DNA from: Thermoleophilia bacterium
Lineage (GTDB): Bacteria > Actinomycetota > Thermoleophilia > Gaiellales > Gaiellaceae
Direction: 5' to 3'
Assembly (NCBI GenBank): GCA_025936595.1
Contig: JAICTB010000015.1
Coordinates: 1 to 16,381, forward strand
Length of the DNA: 16,381 nt
In this document: one piece after another, positions 1 through 5,804 of the stretch
Numbering within the stretch: position 1 is the first letter of the stretch
Layout: every line of letters begins with the position of its first letter
Notes under the pieces: model-generated
Told to the model about the DNA's origin: nothing
What the model saw: the letters and a program-made list of their open reading frames with translations, nothing else
Databases searched by the model: none
Made by a program: the position numbers and the translations under genes

Positions 1-51
1 CACGATCAGCACGGTGGTGACACCGAGGAGCCGCATCCCGAACCTTTTCAT
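1..51 (-). CDS. 5' end of an exported or membrane-anchored protein (partial)
   Basis: Only the first 17 codons lie in the window; the gene continues past base 1. The visible peptide MKRFGMRLLGVTTVLIV has two or three basic residues followed by a hydrophobic run, as at the start of a signal peptide or signal anchor. An ATG start is supported by a strong Shine-Dalgarno, AGGGAGGG on the minus strand (bases 58-65), 6 nt before the start. It lies downstream of, and on the same strand as, the ArsR-type regulator gene, which ends 75 bp away. A candidate promoter and an 18-bp palindrome sit between and across the end of that regulator, so it may have its own regulated transcript. The product cannot be named from this fragment. 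Confidence 0.6.
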   Translation of the reverse strand, partial: MKRFGMRLLGVTTVLIV

Positions 52-100
52 GTTCGACCCTCCCTGTTTCTGGCTGCCGCGGGAAGCGCGGTCTACTCGA

Positions 101-129
101 AACATAGGAATCCGTCGGTCGAGCGTCTA
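101..129 (-). promoter_or_regulatory. Candidate promoter for the partial exported-protein gene
   Basis: On the minus strand a TATGTT box (bases 101-106) lies 17 nt downstream of TAGACG (bases 124-129, 4 of 6 matches to TTGACA). This gives a start near base 94 and a leader of about 40 nt before the ATG at 51. The -35 box overlaps the stop codon of the ArsR-type gene. Sequence match only. Confidence 0.35.
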
Positions 130-735
130 TTCGCGGATCCGCGAATCTTTCGCGGGAAGCGGGGCGGGGCGGCCGGCCGGGAGCGTCGGGTGGTCGGTGG
201 GATAGACGCCGACAGCGAATCCGTACATCGTGTTGCCCGCTCGTGGGAGCCGGTCGAACTCGCCTACCAGCTCCGCCATCCGCTCCCAGAACTCCGACGC
301 CTGGGCCTCCGAGATGCGGGCGTGCCGGATGAAGCCCCAGAGCTTGCCGTCGCGGAAGGCCGCCGCCGACTCGCGCGCTGCGACCTCGAAATCGTTGAAG
401 TCCCGCGGTAGCTCATCCCCGTCCGCGCTCCGCTCGACGCCGACGTAGAACATCCGCGCAGTGCGGCCGTAAAAGCGTTCCTCGATCGCCCGCACGCGCC
501 GCGTGCGCACGATCTGCAGCAGCCCGGCCTGCGCGAGCACTTTGACATGGTGGGCGACGGTGCTCTTCGGCCGCCCGAGCGCGACCGCGAGCTCGTTCAC
601 CGTCGCCGCCCGTTCATGCAGCAGACCCAGGATCGTCGTGCGCAGGGGATGGCTGAGCGCCTTCACCTGGGCGGGCTCCGTGAGCGCGATCCGGTCGGCC
701 AGCTCGTAATCGGGAGGGTTCCGGTCGCCGCTCAC
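127..735 (-). CDS. ArsR-type winged-helix transcriptional regulator
   Basis: A 202-residue protein whose residues about 21-90 form an ArsR-like winged helix-turn-helix: a SHPLRTTILGLL helix, the recognition region around GRPKSTVAHHVKVLAQAGLL, then a basic wing ending in ERFYGRTARMFYVG. The C-terminal half (about 95-190) looks like the extra helical domain of longer actinobacterial ArsR-like regulators and shows no obvious metal-binding cysteine pair, so metal sensing is unlikely. The GTG start at 735-733 has no Shine-Dalgarno; a TAGTCT box lies 9 nt upstream, suggesting a very short leader or leaderless mRNA. It is divergent from the hydrolase/acetyltransferase pair across a 63-bp gap holding an imperfect palindrome, the usual layout for a local repressor. 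The ligand is unknown. Confidence 0.85.
   Translation of the reverse strand: MSGDRNPPDYELADRIALTEPAQVKALSHPLRTTILGLLHERAATVNELAVALGRPKSTVAHHVKVLAQAGLLQIVRTRRVRAIEERFYGRTARMFYVGVERSADGDELPRDFNDFEVAARESAAAFRDGKLWGFIRHARISEAQASEFWERMAELVGEFDRLPRAGNTMYGFAVGVYPTDHPTLPAGRPAPLPAKDSRIRE
129..146. promoter_or_regulatory. 18-bp perfect palindrome, candidate operator
   Basis: ATTCGCGGATCCGCGAAT equals its own reverse complement over all 18 bases with no spacer. It covers the last codons and part of the stop of the ArsR-type regulator and directly abuts the candidate -35 box of the downstream minus-strand gene. A gapless even palindrome suits a dimeric DNA-binding protein better than an RNA terminator. 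Which protein binds it, if any, is not known from the sequence. Confidence 0.4.
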
Positions 736-744
736 GACGCAAAT

Positions 745-750
745 AGACTA
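745..750 (-). promoter_or_regulatory. TAGTCT -10-like box upstream of the ArsR-type gene
   Basis: On the minus strand TAGTCT is followed by 9 nt and then the GTG start at 735. No purine-rich ribosome binding site precedes this GTG. The same hexamer stands before the GTG starts at 5805 and 13171, and TAGCCT before 4005. Position and repetition suggest a -10 element with transcription starting at or a few bases before the start codon. No convincing -35 was found. Confidence 0.45.
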
Positions 751-763
751 ACATCATCGAACA

Positions 764-779
764 ATCCACTTTATTGGAT
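764..779. promoter_or_regulatory. Imperfect palindrome in the ArsR/hydrolase divergent gap
   Basis: ATCCACTTTATTGGAT has perfect 5-bp outer arms (ATCCA/TGGAT) around an AT-rich centre and matches its reverse complement at most positions. It lies in the only AT-rich part of the region, 20 bp before the hydrolase start. ArsR-family dimers commonly bind such short AT-centred palindromes in the shared promoter, so this is the best candidate operator for the divergent regulator. Binding is inferred. Confidence 0.35.
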
Positions 780-798
780 CAATGGGAGGAGAAATGTG

Positions 799-1374
799 AT
801 GAGCGAGGTTCTGCTGTACCACCATGTCCAGGGGCTGACGGACGGCGTGCGGGCCTTCGCCCACGAGTTGCGGCAGGCGGGCCATACCGTGCACACGCCC
901 GACCTCTTCGACGGACGGTCGTTCGAGACGCTCGAGGACGGCATGGCGTTCGCACGCGAGAAAGGGTTCGACGCGCTGCGCGAACGCGGCGTCGCTGCCG
1001 CCGAAGGAATCGGTCCCGAGGTCGTGTACGCCGGATTCTCGTTCGGCGTGATGATCGCTCAACAGCTCGCGCAGACCCGTCCCGGCGCGCGCGGCGCGCT
1101 GCTCATGTACTCCTGCCTTCCGGTCTCGGAGTTCGGCGAGGCGTGGCCCGAAGACGTCCCCGCGCAGGTCCACGGCAAGGCCGGCGACGAGTTCTTCCTC
1201 GAGGACATCGACGCGGCCCGCGCCCTCACCGACTCGACCGACCAGGCAGAGCTCTTCCTCTATCCAGGCACGGAGCATCTGTTCGCCGACTCGTCGCTCC
1301 CCGCGTACGATCCCGAGGCCGCGGCATTGCTCACAGAGCGCGTGCTCGCGTTCCTCGACAACGCCCATGCCTGA
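799..1374 (+). CDS. Dienelactone-hydrolase-like alpha/beta hydrolase
   Basis: A 191-residue single-domain alpha/beta hydrolase of dienelactone hydrolase type, presumably cytoplasmic. The nucleophile elbow reads GFSFG with Ser81, a likely acid Asp130 lies in HGKAGD, and a likely His160 in PGTEHLF, giving a Ser-Asp-His triad. Classical dienelactone hydrolases use Cys at the elbow, so this is a serine variant and the substrate is open. The frame stays open upstream to about 547, but the start is placed at ATG 799 because GGGAGGA (784-790) lies 8 nt before it and the protein begins with the expected first strand (SEVLLYHH). It overlaps the acetyltransferase gene by 8 bp, so the two are probably co-translated, and it is divergent from the ArsR-type regulator that may control it. 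Confidence 0.85.
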   Translation: MSEVLLYHHVQGLTDGVRAFAHELRQAGHTVHTPDLFDGRSFETLEDGMAFAREKGFDALRERGVAAAEGIGPEVVYAGFSFGVMIAQQLAQTRPGARGALLMYSCLPVSEFGEAWPEDVPAQVHGKAGDEFFLEDIDAARALTDSTDQAELFLYPGTEHLFADSSLPAYDPEAAALLTERVLAFLDNAHA

Positions 1375-1948
1375 AGTGACGACGTACACGATCAAGGCTC
1401 TGGACGAGAGCACGTGGGACGCGTTCGCAGCGCTGGTCGACCGGAACAACGGCGTCTTCGGCGGGTGCTGGTGTCTGGGCTTCCACCCAGAAGGAGGCGA
1501 CAACGAGCTGACGCCGGCGATGAGACGGCGACGCAAGCTCGAGCGCGTCAGGGAGGGGAAGGCCCACGCGGCGCTCGTCTTCGACAACGACGACTGCGTC
1601 GGCTGGTGCCAATTCGGCACGCCCGACGAGGTGCCTCGGATCAAGAGCCGCGCCGTCTACGAGAAGGGTCAGTCGACGCCGCCGGACTGGCGGATCGCGT
1701 GCAACTTCGTCGGCAAAGGCCATCGGCGCCGCGGCGTGGCAACCGCGGCCCTGGCCGGTGCCCTCGACCTGATCGCGGGCCTCGGCGGCGGGACCGTCGA
1801 GGGATACCCGGAGGGCGCCGACTCCGTGCCGGCCGGCTTCCTCTTCAACGGTGCGCTCTCGACCTACGAGCGGCTCGGCTTCACGCGGGACCGCAAGATC
1901 GGCAAGCACCGCTGGGTCGTGGTGAAGGTGGTCGCACCCGCCGGCTAG
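1367..1948 (+). CDS. GNAT-family N-acetyltransferase
   Basis: A 193-residue protein with a GNAT fold. Acetyl-CoA-binding motif A lies at about residues 109-128, including GKGHRRRGVATAAL, which fits the R/Q-x-x-G-x-G/A pyrophosphate loop. The C-terminal part (ALSTYERLGFTRDRKIGKHRWVVVK) matches GNAT motif B and the final strand. The N-terminal FGGCWCLGFHP with two close cysteines recurs in a group of actinobacterial GNATs as far as I recall. The acceptor is unknown. ATG 1367 overlaps the end of the hydrolase gene by 8 bp, so translation is likely coupled. Its TAG stop lies in a CTAG shared with the stop of the convergent membrane-protein gene. Confidence 0.85.
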   Translation: MPEVTTYTIKALDESTWDAFAALVDRNNGVFGGCWCLGFHPEGGDNELTPAMRRRRKLERVREGKAHAALVFDNDDCVGWCQFGTPDEVPRIKSRAVYEKGQSTPPDWRIACNFVGKGHRRRGVATAALAGALDLIAGLGGGTVEGYPEGADSVPAGFLFNGALSTYERLGFTRDRKIGKHRWVVVKVVAPAG

Positions 1949-2283
1949 TCATTTCGTGCCCTCCTCCGAATGCCAAGCGCGCATGCGCTTGCGACGAGCA
2001 GGAGGCCGAGGAGCACGAGACCGGGCGCGTCGTCGCCCTCGCCGAGCACGACGGCGGCGGTGCCCAGGACGGCGATGCCGATCGCGCCGAGAAGACTGCC
2101 GGTCTTGCGCAAGGCGAGCTCGATCGTGATGCCGATGACAGAAAGGAGGAGCCCGGCCAGCACGAAGTCCACGAAGGTCCACTGGACCTGATCGGTGAAC
2201 AGCATCGCCACCGCCGGCAGCGACAGGATCAACGCGATGCAGCCGCTCACGCGGGCTGTCGATCGCGAGAAATCTGTCTTCAT
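1945..2283 (-). CDS. Small four-helix membrane protein
   Basis: A 112-residue protein with four predicted membrane helices at about residues 12-29, 36-57, 62-82 and 87-105 and a basic C-terminal tail (GIRRRARND). A polar QVQWTFVDFVLAG segment leads into helix 2; similar W-x-x-x-DF segments occur in small uncharacterised bacterial membrane proteins. No catalytic or transport motif is visible, so no function is assigned. The ATG start at 2283 is chosen for AAAGGAG (minus strand, bases 2293-2299) 9 nt upstream; longer readings of the frame would add low-complexity residues that do not look like protein. Its TAG stop overlaps the GNAT stop by 4 bp. It is divergent from the dehydrogenase gene across 100 bp. 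Confidence 0.75.
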   Translation of the reverse strand: MKTDFSRSTARVSGCIALILSLPAVAMLFTDQVQWTFVDFVLAGLLLSVIGITIELALRKTGSLLGAIGIAVLGTAAVVLGEGDDAPGLVLLGLLLVASACALGIRRRARND

Positions 2284-2383
2284 GTTCGTCGTCTCCTTTG
2301 TTGGCGGCCGCACAGGCCCGGCTGACTTGGGCATTCTCTCCGGGAACGGGCTCGAGGTGAACCCGGAATGAGAGGAGGCAGCG

Positions 2384-3052
2384 GTGAGCGGTCGGTTGAC
2401 GCAACGCCGTGTGGGTGTGCTTGGAACGGGTGAGGTAGGGCGTCGGCTGGCCTCCGGGTTCGCCGGTCGAGGCCATAGCGTGATGATCGGCGCGCGCGAC
2501 CCGGAGAAGACCGAGCTGCGCGAATGGCTGTCCGGCGAGGGAGCCGGGATCGAGGCGGGAACGTTCGCGCAGACGGCCGCGCACGGCGAGCTGCTCGCCC
2601 TGGCGGTGCTCGGAACCGCCGCCGAGCAAGCGATCGGCGACGCCGGCACCGACAACTTCAGCGGCAAGGTGGTGATCGATGCCACCAACCCGCTCGACTT
2701 CTCGGGCGGGTTCCCGCCGAAGCTCGCGATCAGCGGCGAGGACTCGCTCGGCGAGCGCGTCCAACGCGCGCTGCCGGACGCGAAGGTGGTGAAGGCGTTC
2801 AACACGATCGGCAACCCCTACTTCGTCGACCCGAGCTTCCGCGACGGGAAGCCGACGATGCTGATCGCGGGCGACGACGAAGACGCCAAGCGCACCGTCG
2901 GCGACGTGCTGGCGGACTTCGGCTGGCCCGACCCCTTCGACATCGGCGGCATCGAGGGTGCGCGCGAGCTCGAAGCGATCTGCATCGCGTGGGTCAAGAT
3001 CGGCGGCGCGCGCGGCGCCTGGGACCACGGCTTCAAGCTGCTCGTCGGTTAG
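2384..3052 (+). CDS. NADPH-dependent F420 reductase-like oxidoreductase
   Basis: A 222-residue protein of the COG2085 type (F420H2:NADP oxidoreductase and relatives). The Rossmann loop GVLGTGEVGRRLASGF (residues about 11-26) is followed by IGARDPEK, whose Arg after the second strand favours NADP(H). Later blocks KVVIDATNPLDFSGG, VVKAFNTIGNPYF and DPFDIGGIEGARELEAI follow the family pattern. Family members pass hydride between F420 and NADP; many actinobacterial paralogues are uncharacterised and may use other partners, so the electron partner is inferred. The GTG start at 2384 has AGGAGG (2373-2378) 5 nt upstream. Its TAG stop lies in TTAG shared with the stop of the convergent MDR gene. Confidence 0.85.
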   Translation: MSGRLTQRRVGVLGTGEVGRRLASGFAGRGHSVMIGARDPEKTELREWLSGEGAGIEAGTFAQTAAHGELLALAVLGTAAEQAIGDAGTDNFSGKVVIDATNPLDFSGGFPPKLAISGEDSLGERVQRALPDAKVVKAFNTIGNPYFVDPSFRDGKPTMLIAGDDEDAKRTVGDVLADFGWPDPFDIGGIEGARELEAICIAWVKIGGARGAWDHGFKLLVG

Positions 3053-4005
3053 CCACCGGTGTCCGCAAACCGGAGCACCACCTTCCCCTCTCCCTGACCC
3101 GCGTCGAGTGCGCGGTGCGTCGAGACGATCGCATCCAGTTCGACGACAGCATCGACAACCGGCCGCAGCCCCCTGCGCTCTACGGCCGCGCGCAGCGTGT
3201 CGAGCGTCTCAGTCTCGGGCCGGACGAGAACGCCGTGGAGTCGGAGGTTGCGGTCGATCGCCTCTTCGAAATCGCCGGACAGCTCGACGATCGAGCCCGC
3301 CGAGCCACCCTCCCGCACCCCGATGAGGCTCGCGGCGAGCGCTCCATGGCCGGCGCAATCGGCAACGCCGTCCAGCGGGCCGCCGACGTGATGCACCGCA
3401 GCGTCCACGACATCGCCCTGCTCACGATCGATCACAATCTCGATGCCAAGATTGCGCAGCAGCGGGTGTCGCGCCTTGCTCGACGACGCCGCGACACGGA
3501 TGCCTCGCATCCGTGCGAGCTGCACAAACAGGCGACCCACACCGCCACTCGCGCCGTGCACGAGCACGGCGTCGCCCGCCTGCAACGCGAGACGATCGAG
3601 CAACTGGAGTGCGGTCGAGCCGGCAAGAGGAATCGCGGCCGCCTCGACCACGCCGAGCAACGCGGGGCGCACGCCGACCCAGCCCGCCTCGAGCTCGACG
3701 TACTCGGCGTAGGCGCCCCAGCGGATGCCGCGCACCGGACACATGCCCCAGACCGCGTCCCCCCGCGCGAACTGCGTCACGCCCGGCCCGACCTCCTCGA
3801 TCCAGCCCGCGACCTCATAGCCGACAACGTACGGCGGTTCGATCCCCGCCCAGCTCGGGTCGGCTCGATTGGTCGCATCGACCGGATTCACCCCGACCGC
3901 CCCGACCCGCACGACGACGCGCCCGGCTCCCGCGGTCGGCCGCGGGAGCTCCGCCGGCTCGAGATTCTCCGCGGGGCCCGGCTCACGGACGACAACCGCA
4001 CGCAC
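3049..4005 (-). CDS. Zinc-free quinone oxidoreductase-like MDR protein
   Basis: A 318-residue medium-chain dehydrogenase/reductase of the quinone oxidoreductase group. The N-terminal GroES-like domain (about 1-115) contains VGVNPVDATNR and GYEVAGWIEEVG, and the NADP-binding Rossmann domain has HGASGGVGRLFVQLAR at about 150-165. The zinc-binding Cys/His residues of alcohol dehydrogenases are absent, as in QOR enzymes that reduce quinones or activated alkenes with NADPH. The substrate is not predictable. The GTG start at 4005 has no Shine-Dalgarno; TAGCCT lies 10 nt upstream. It is convergent with and overlaps by 4 bp the F420 reductase-like gene, and is divergent from the Asp-box protein across 123 bp. 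Confidence 0.87.
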   Translation of the reverse strand: MRAVVVREPGPAENLEPAELPRPTAGAGRVVVRVGAVGVNPVDATNRADPSWAGIEPPYVVGYEVAGWIEEVGPGVTQFARGDAVWGMCPVRGIRWGAYAEYVELEAGWVGVRPALLGVVEAAAIPLAGSTALQLLDRLALQAGDAVLVHGASGGVGRLFVQLARMRGIRVAASSSKARHPLLRNLGIEIVIDREQGDVVDAAVHHVGGPLDGVADCAGHGALAASLIGVREGGSAGSIVELSGDFEEAIDRNLRLHGVLVRPETETLDTLRAAVERRGLRPVVDAVVELDAIVSTHRALDAGQGEGKVVLRFADTGG

Positions 4006-4015
4006 CGTGCCGCCG

Positions 4016-4021
4016 AGGCTA
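4016..4021 (-). promoter_or_regulatory. TAGCCT -10-like box upstream of the MDR gene
   Basis: On the minus strand TAGCCT is followed by 10 nt and then the GTG start at 4005. It differs by one base from the TAGTCT boxes before three other GTG starts that also lack a Shine-Dalgarno. It is interpreted as a -10 element giving an mRNA with little or no leader. Confidence 0.35.
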
Positions 4022-4071
4022 CATCCGCACTGCGACAGTCCGAGTCGTGAGCGGCGTTTTCGGATTTAACG

Positions 4072-4095
4072 GCGCGGGCACCTCTTTGCCCGCGC
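4072..4095 (+). promoter_or_regulatory. Leader hairpin upstream of the Asp-box protein gene
   Basis: GCGCGGGCA and TGCCCGCGC form a perfect 9-bp stem with a 6-nt loop (CCTCTT). It ends 20 nt before the Shine-Dalgarno AGGAGG (4116-4121). There is no T-tract on either side, so an ordinary intrinsic terminator is less likely; it could be an mRNA-stabilising or regulatory leader structure, or a GC-rich terminator. Its function is inferred only from structure and position. Confidence 0.4.
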
Positions 4096-4128
4096 GGCCG
4101 AAGATCCCGTAACTCAGGAGGCAAGAGG

Positions 4129-5730
4129 ATGAGAATGGGCTACTCCCGCGCTCTCGTTTTCGCGGCGGCCGTGTTCGCGGTCGCCGCGGCCGTGACGACA
4201 GGCGCGAGTGGAAAGCCGTCCCCCGCGCCGAGCTACAAGCTCGCAGACGTCGGCGCGTTCGGCGGGGAGCCGACAATCGCTGCGAACAGCAAAGGTGAGC
4301 TGTACGACACCACGCCGAATGGAGGCACGCTCCTCTACAAGTCGACGAACCACGGCACGACCTGGACGCAGGCGACCACCGCTGATCCCTCGAGTGGCGA
4401 CGACTGCGTCTTCACCGACGAGTCGAACGCGGTGTACGAGTGCAACCTCGCCGGCAGCCAGTCGACCGGGCCGTTGCAGGCCGACGTCTGGAAGTCAATC
4501 GACGACGGAAACACGTGGATGTACGGCGACAACGCAGCCGACATCGTTCTCGGTTCGAACGTCTGCGGCACGAGCTGCTCGCCGTTCGGCGTCGACCGGC
4601 AGTGGGGAGCCGCCTACATCCCTCCGGGAGGGACGACCAACAGTGCGACGGTCGTGCTCGCCTATCACGACTTCTTCGGCCCGAGCCAGATCTGGGTGAA
4701 CATCTCGCACAACGGCGGCAGCACCTTCGGAGATCCGATCAACGTCATGGCCAACCTCACCGCGGCCGGAGCCGACCAGGGAGTCGTCGCACTCGCCGAC
4801 TCTGCGTGCAACACCGTCCCGACAGCGGCAGCGATCGCGCGGTCGGGGCCGCATCCAGGACGCATCTACGTCGCGTGGATCGCCTCCGATCCGGAGAGCC
4901 TCGCCACCGGCTGCAACGTCACGATGGCGCAGGCCTTCCACAACCTGTTCGTCGCCTGGTCCGACGACAGCGGGAAAACCTGGACGCCGCAACTCGCGTA
5001 CGACGCCGGTGTCGGCCACGACACCTCCACGCCGTTCGCGTCCTTCACGCTCGACAACCAGGGCAATCCCTATTACGCGTTCACGACATCCGCGCCGAAC
5101 GGCGACCCGGCGACCTGCGGCGCCGAGTCGACCGCCGGCACCGTCCAGTCCGACCCGAGCTGCGCATACCACATGTGGGTGGTCTGGTCGAACGACGGCG
5201 GCAGCACCTGGGACGGCGGCGGCGGGACGATCGCGGGCAGCGCGGCGGCTGCATACGAGGTCGACGCCTCGAGTGCACCCCAGACCGACGTCTTTCCCGC
5301 GATCGCGGCCGGCGACCCCGGCAAGGTCGACGTCGCGTGGCTCCAGACGAACGAGATCGAACCGACCGATCCGCTCGGCAAGTTCGACCCGGGCGGCTGC
5401 GCAGGCCCGGGCAACGGCAACCCGAGCGTCTATCCGCCGACCTGCAGCTGGAACCTCTACGGCGGCCAGTCGCTCGATCTGACCGCGCCTCCGGGGCAGG
5501 CCGTGTGGACGACCGGCGCGATCACGACGACGCCGATGCACGTCGGGGACATCTGCAACCTCGGCATCTTCTGCGTCGACCCGAACTCGAACCGCAACCT
5601 GCTCGACTTCATCAGCGAGACCGTCGACCCGACGACGGGCTTCGCGCACATCGCCTACGCGGACGACAACCAGGTGAACAAGCTCCGCGTCGCAAACCAG
5701 GTCTCCGGCCCGAAGATCCTCGGGCACTGA
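4129..5730 (+). CDS. Secreted Asp-box (BNR/sialidase-like) beta-propeller protein
   Basis: A 533-residue exported protein. Residues 1-28 are a signal peptide: basic start, an alanine/valine-rich core, and a likely cut after GASG. Five Asp-box motifs (S-x-D/N-x-G-x-T-W/F) are seen: KSTNHGTTW near 71, KSIDDGNTW near 122, ISHNGGSTF near 192, WSDDSGKTW near 277 and WSNDGGSTW near 353. They mark beta-hairpins of a sialidase-type propeller. There are many cysteines, consistent with disulfides outside the cell. The arginine triad and Asp/Tyr/Glu set of true sialidases are not evident, so glycosidase activity is not claimed; a binding or structural propeller is equally possible. ATG 4129 has AGGAGG 7 nt upstream. 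The gene stands alone, with a leader hairpin before it and a terminator-like hairpin after it. Confidence 0.8.
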   Translation: MRMGYSRALVFAAAVFAVAAAVTTGASGKPSPAPSYKLADVGAFGGEPTIAANSKGELYDTTPNGGTLLYKSTNHGTTWTQATTADPSSGDDCVFTDESNAVYECNLAGSQSTGPLQADVWKSIDDGNTWMYGDNAADIVLGSNVCGTSCSPFGVDRQWGAAYIPPGGTTNSATVVLAYHDFFGPSQIWVNISHNGGSTFGDPINVMANLTAAGADQGVVALADSACNTVPTAAAIARSGPHPGRIYVAWIASDPESLATGCNVTMAQAFHNLFVAWSDDSGKTWTPQLAYDAGVGHDTSTPFASFTLDNQGNPYYAFTTSAPNGDPATCGAESTAGTVQSDPSCAYHMWVVWSNDGGSTWDGGGGTIAGSAAAAYEVDASSAPQTDVFPAIAAGDPGKVDVAWLQTNEIEPTDPLGKFDPGGCAGPGNGNPSVYPPTCSWNLYGGQSLDLTAPPGQAVWTTGAITTTPMHVGDICNLGIFCVDPNSNRNLLDFISETVDPTTGFAHIAYADDNQVNKLRVANQVSGPKILGH

Positions 5731-5739
5731 CCCTCGCCA

Positions 5740-5770
5740 CGCCCCGCCGCCCGCCCGCGGCGGCGGGGCG
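5740..5770 (+). terminator. GC-rich hairpin after the Asp-box protein gene
   Basis: Twelve perfectly paired bases (5740-5751 with 5759-5770, arm CGCCCCGCCGCC) enclose a 7-nt loop, starting 9 nt after the TGA stop. No T-tract follows. Stable U-less hairpins right after stops are common terminator candidates in high-GC actinobacteria. It lies before the promoter-like region of the next gene, so the two genes are probably transcribed separately. Confidence 0.6.
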
Positions 5771-5781
5771 CCTCGGTTCGC

Positions 5782-5801
5782 AACGAGCCTCTAGTCTCGT
5801 T
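5782..5801. promoter_or_regulatory. TAGTCT box within an AACGAG/CTCGTT inverted repeat
   Basis: TAGTCT (5792-5797) lies 7 nt before the GTG start at 5805, which has no Shine-Dalgarno; this spacing fits a -10 element with transcription beginning at the start codon. Inverted arms AACGAG (5782-5787) and CTCGTT (5796-5801), 8 nt apart, straddle the box, a plausible place for a repressor to sit. Both roles are inferred. Confidence 0.4.
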
Positions 5802-5804
5802 CAC

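Noticed and set aside
78..161. Direct repeat CGCGGGAAGCG at 78-88 and 151-161
   Set aside because: An 11-mer in GC-rich DNA with no third copy; chance or local bias is sufficient.
547..798. N-terminal extension of the dienelactone-hydrolase-like protein
   Set aside because: It would lie antisense within the ArsR-type gene and has no family similarity; ATG 799 has a strong Shine-Dalgarno.
2331..2372. Weak inverted repeat TCCGGG...CCCGGA in the gap before the F420 reductase-like gene
   Set aside because: Only 6-bp arms with a 17-nt spacer; too weak to call a site.
1949..3028. A 359-codon minus-strand open frame across the small membrane protein and F420 reductase-like gene
   Set aside because: Its composition is that of a shadow frame; the real genes have ribosome binding sites and recognisable folds.
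4440..5804. Upstream extension of the YcaQ/AlkZ-type protein into the Asp-box gene
   Set aside because: The extension is an Arg-rich shadow of the preceding gene in another frame; family similarity begins at the GTG at 5805.
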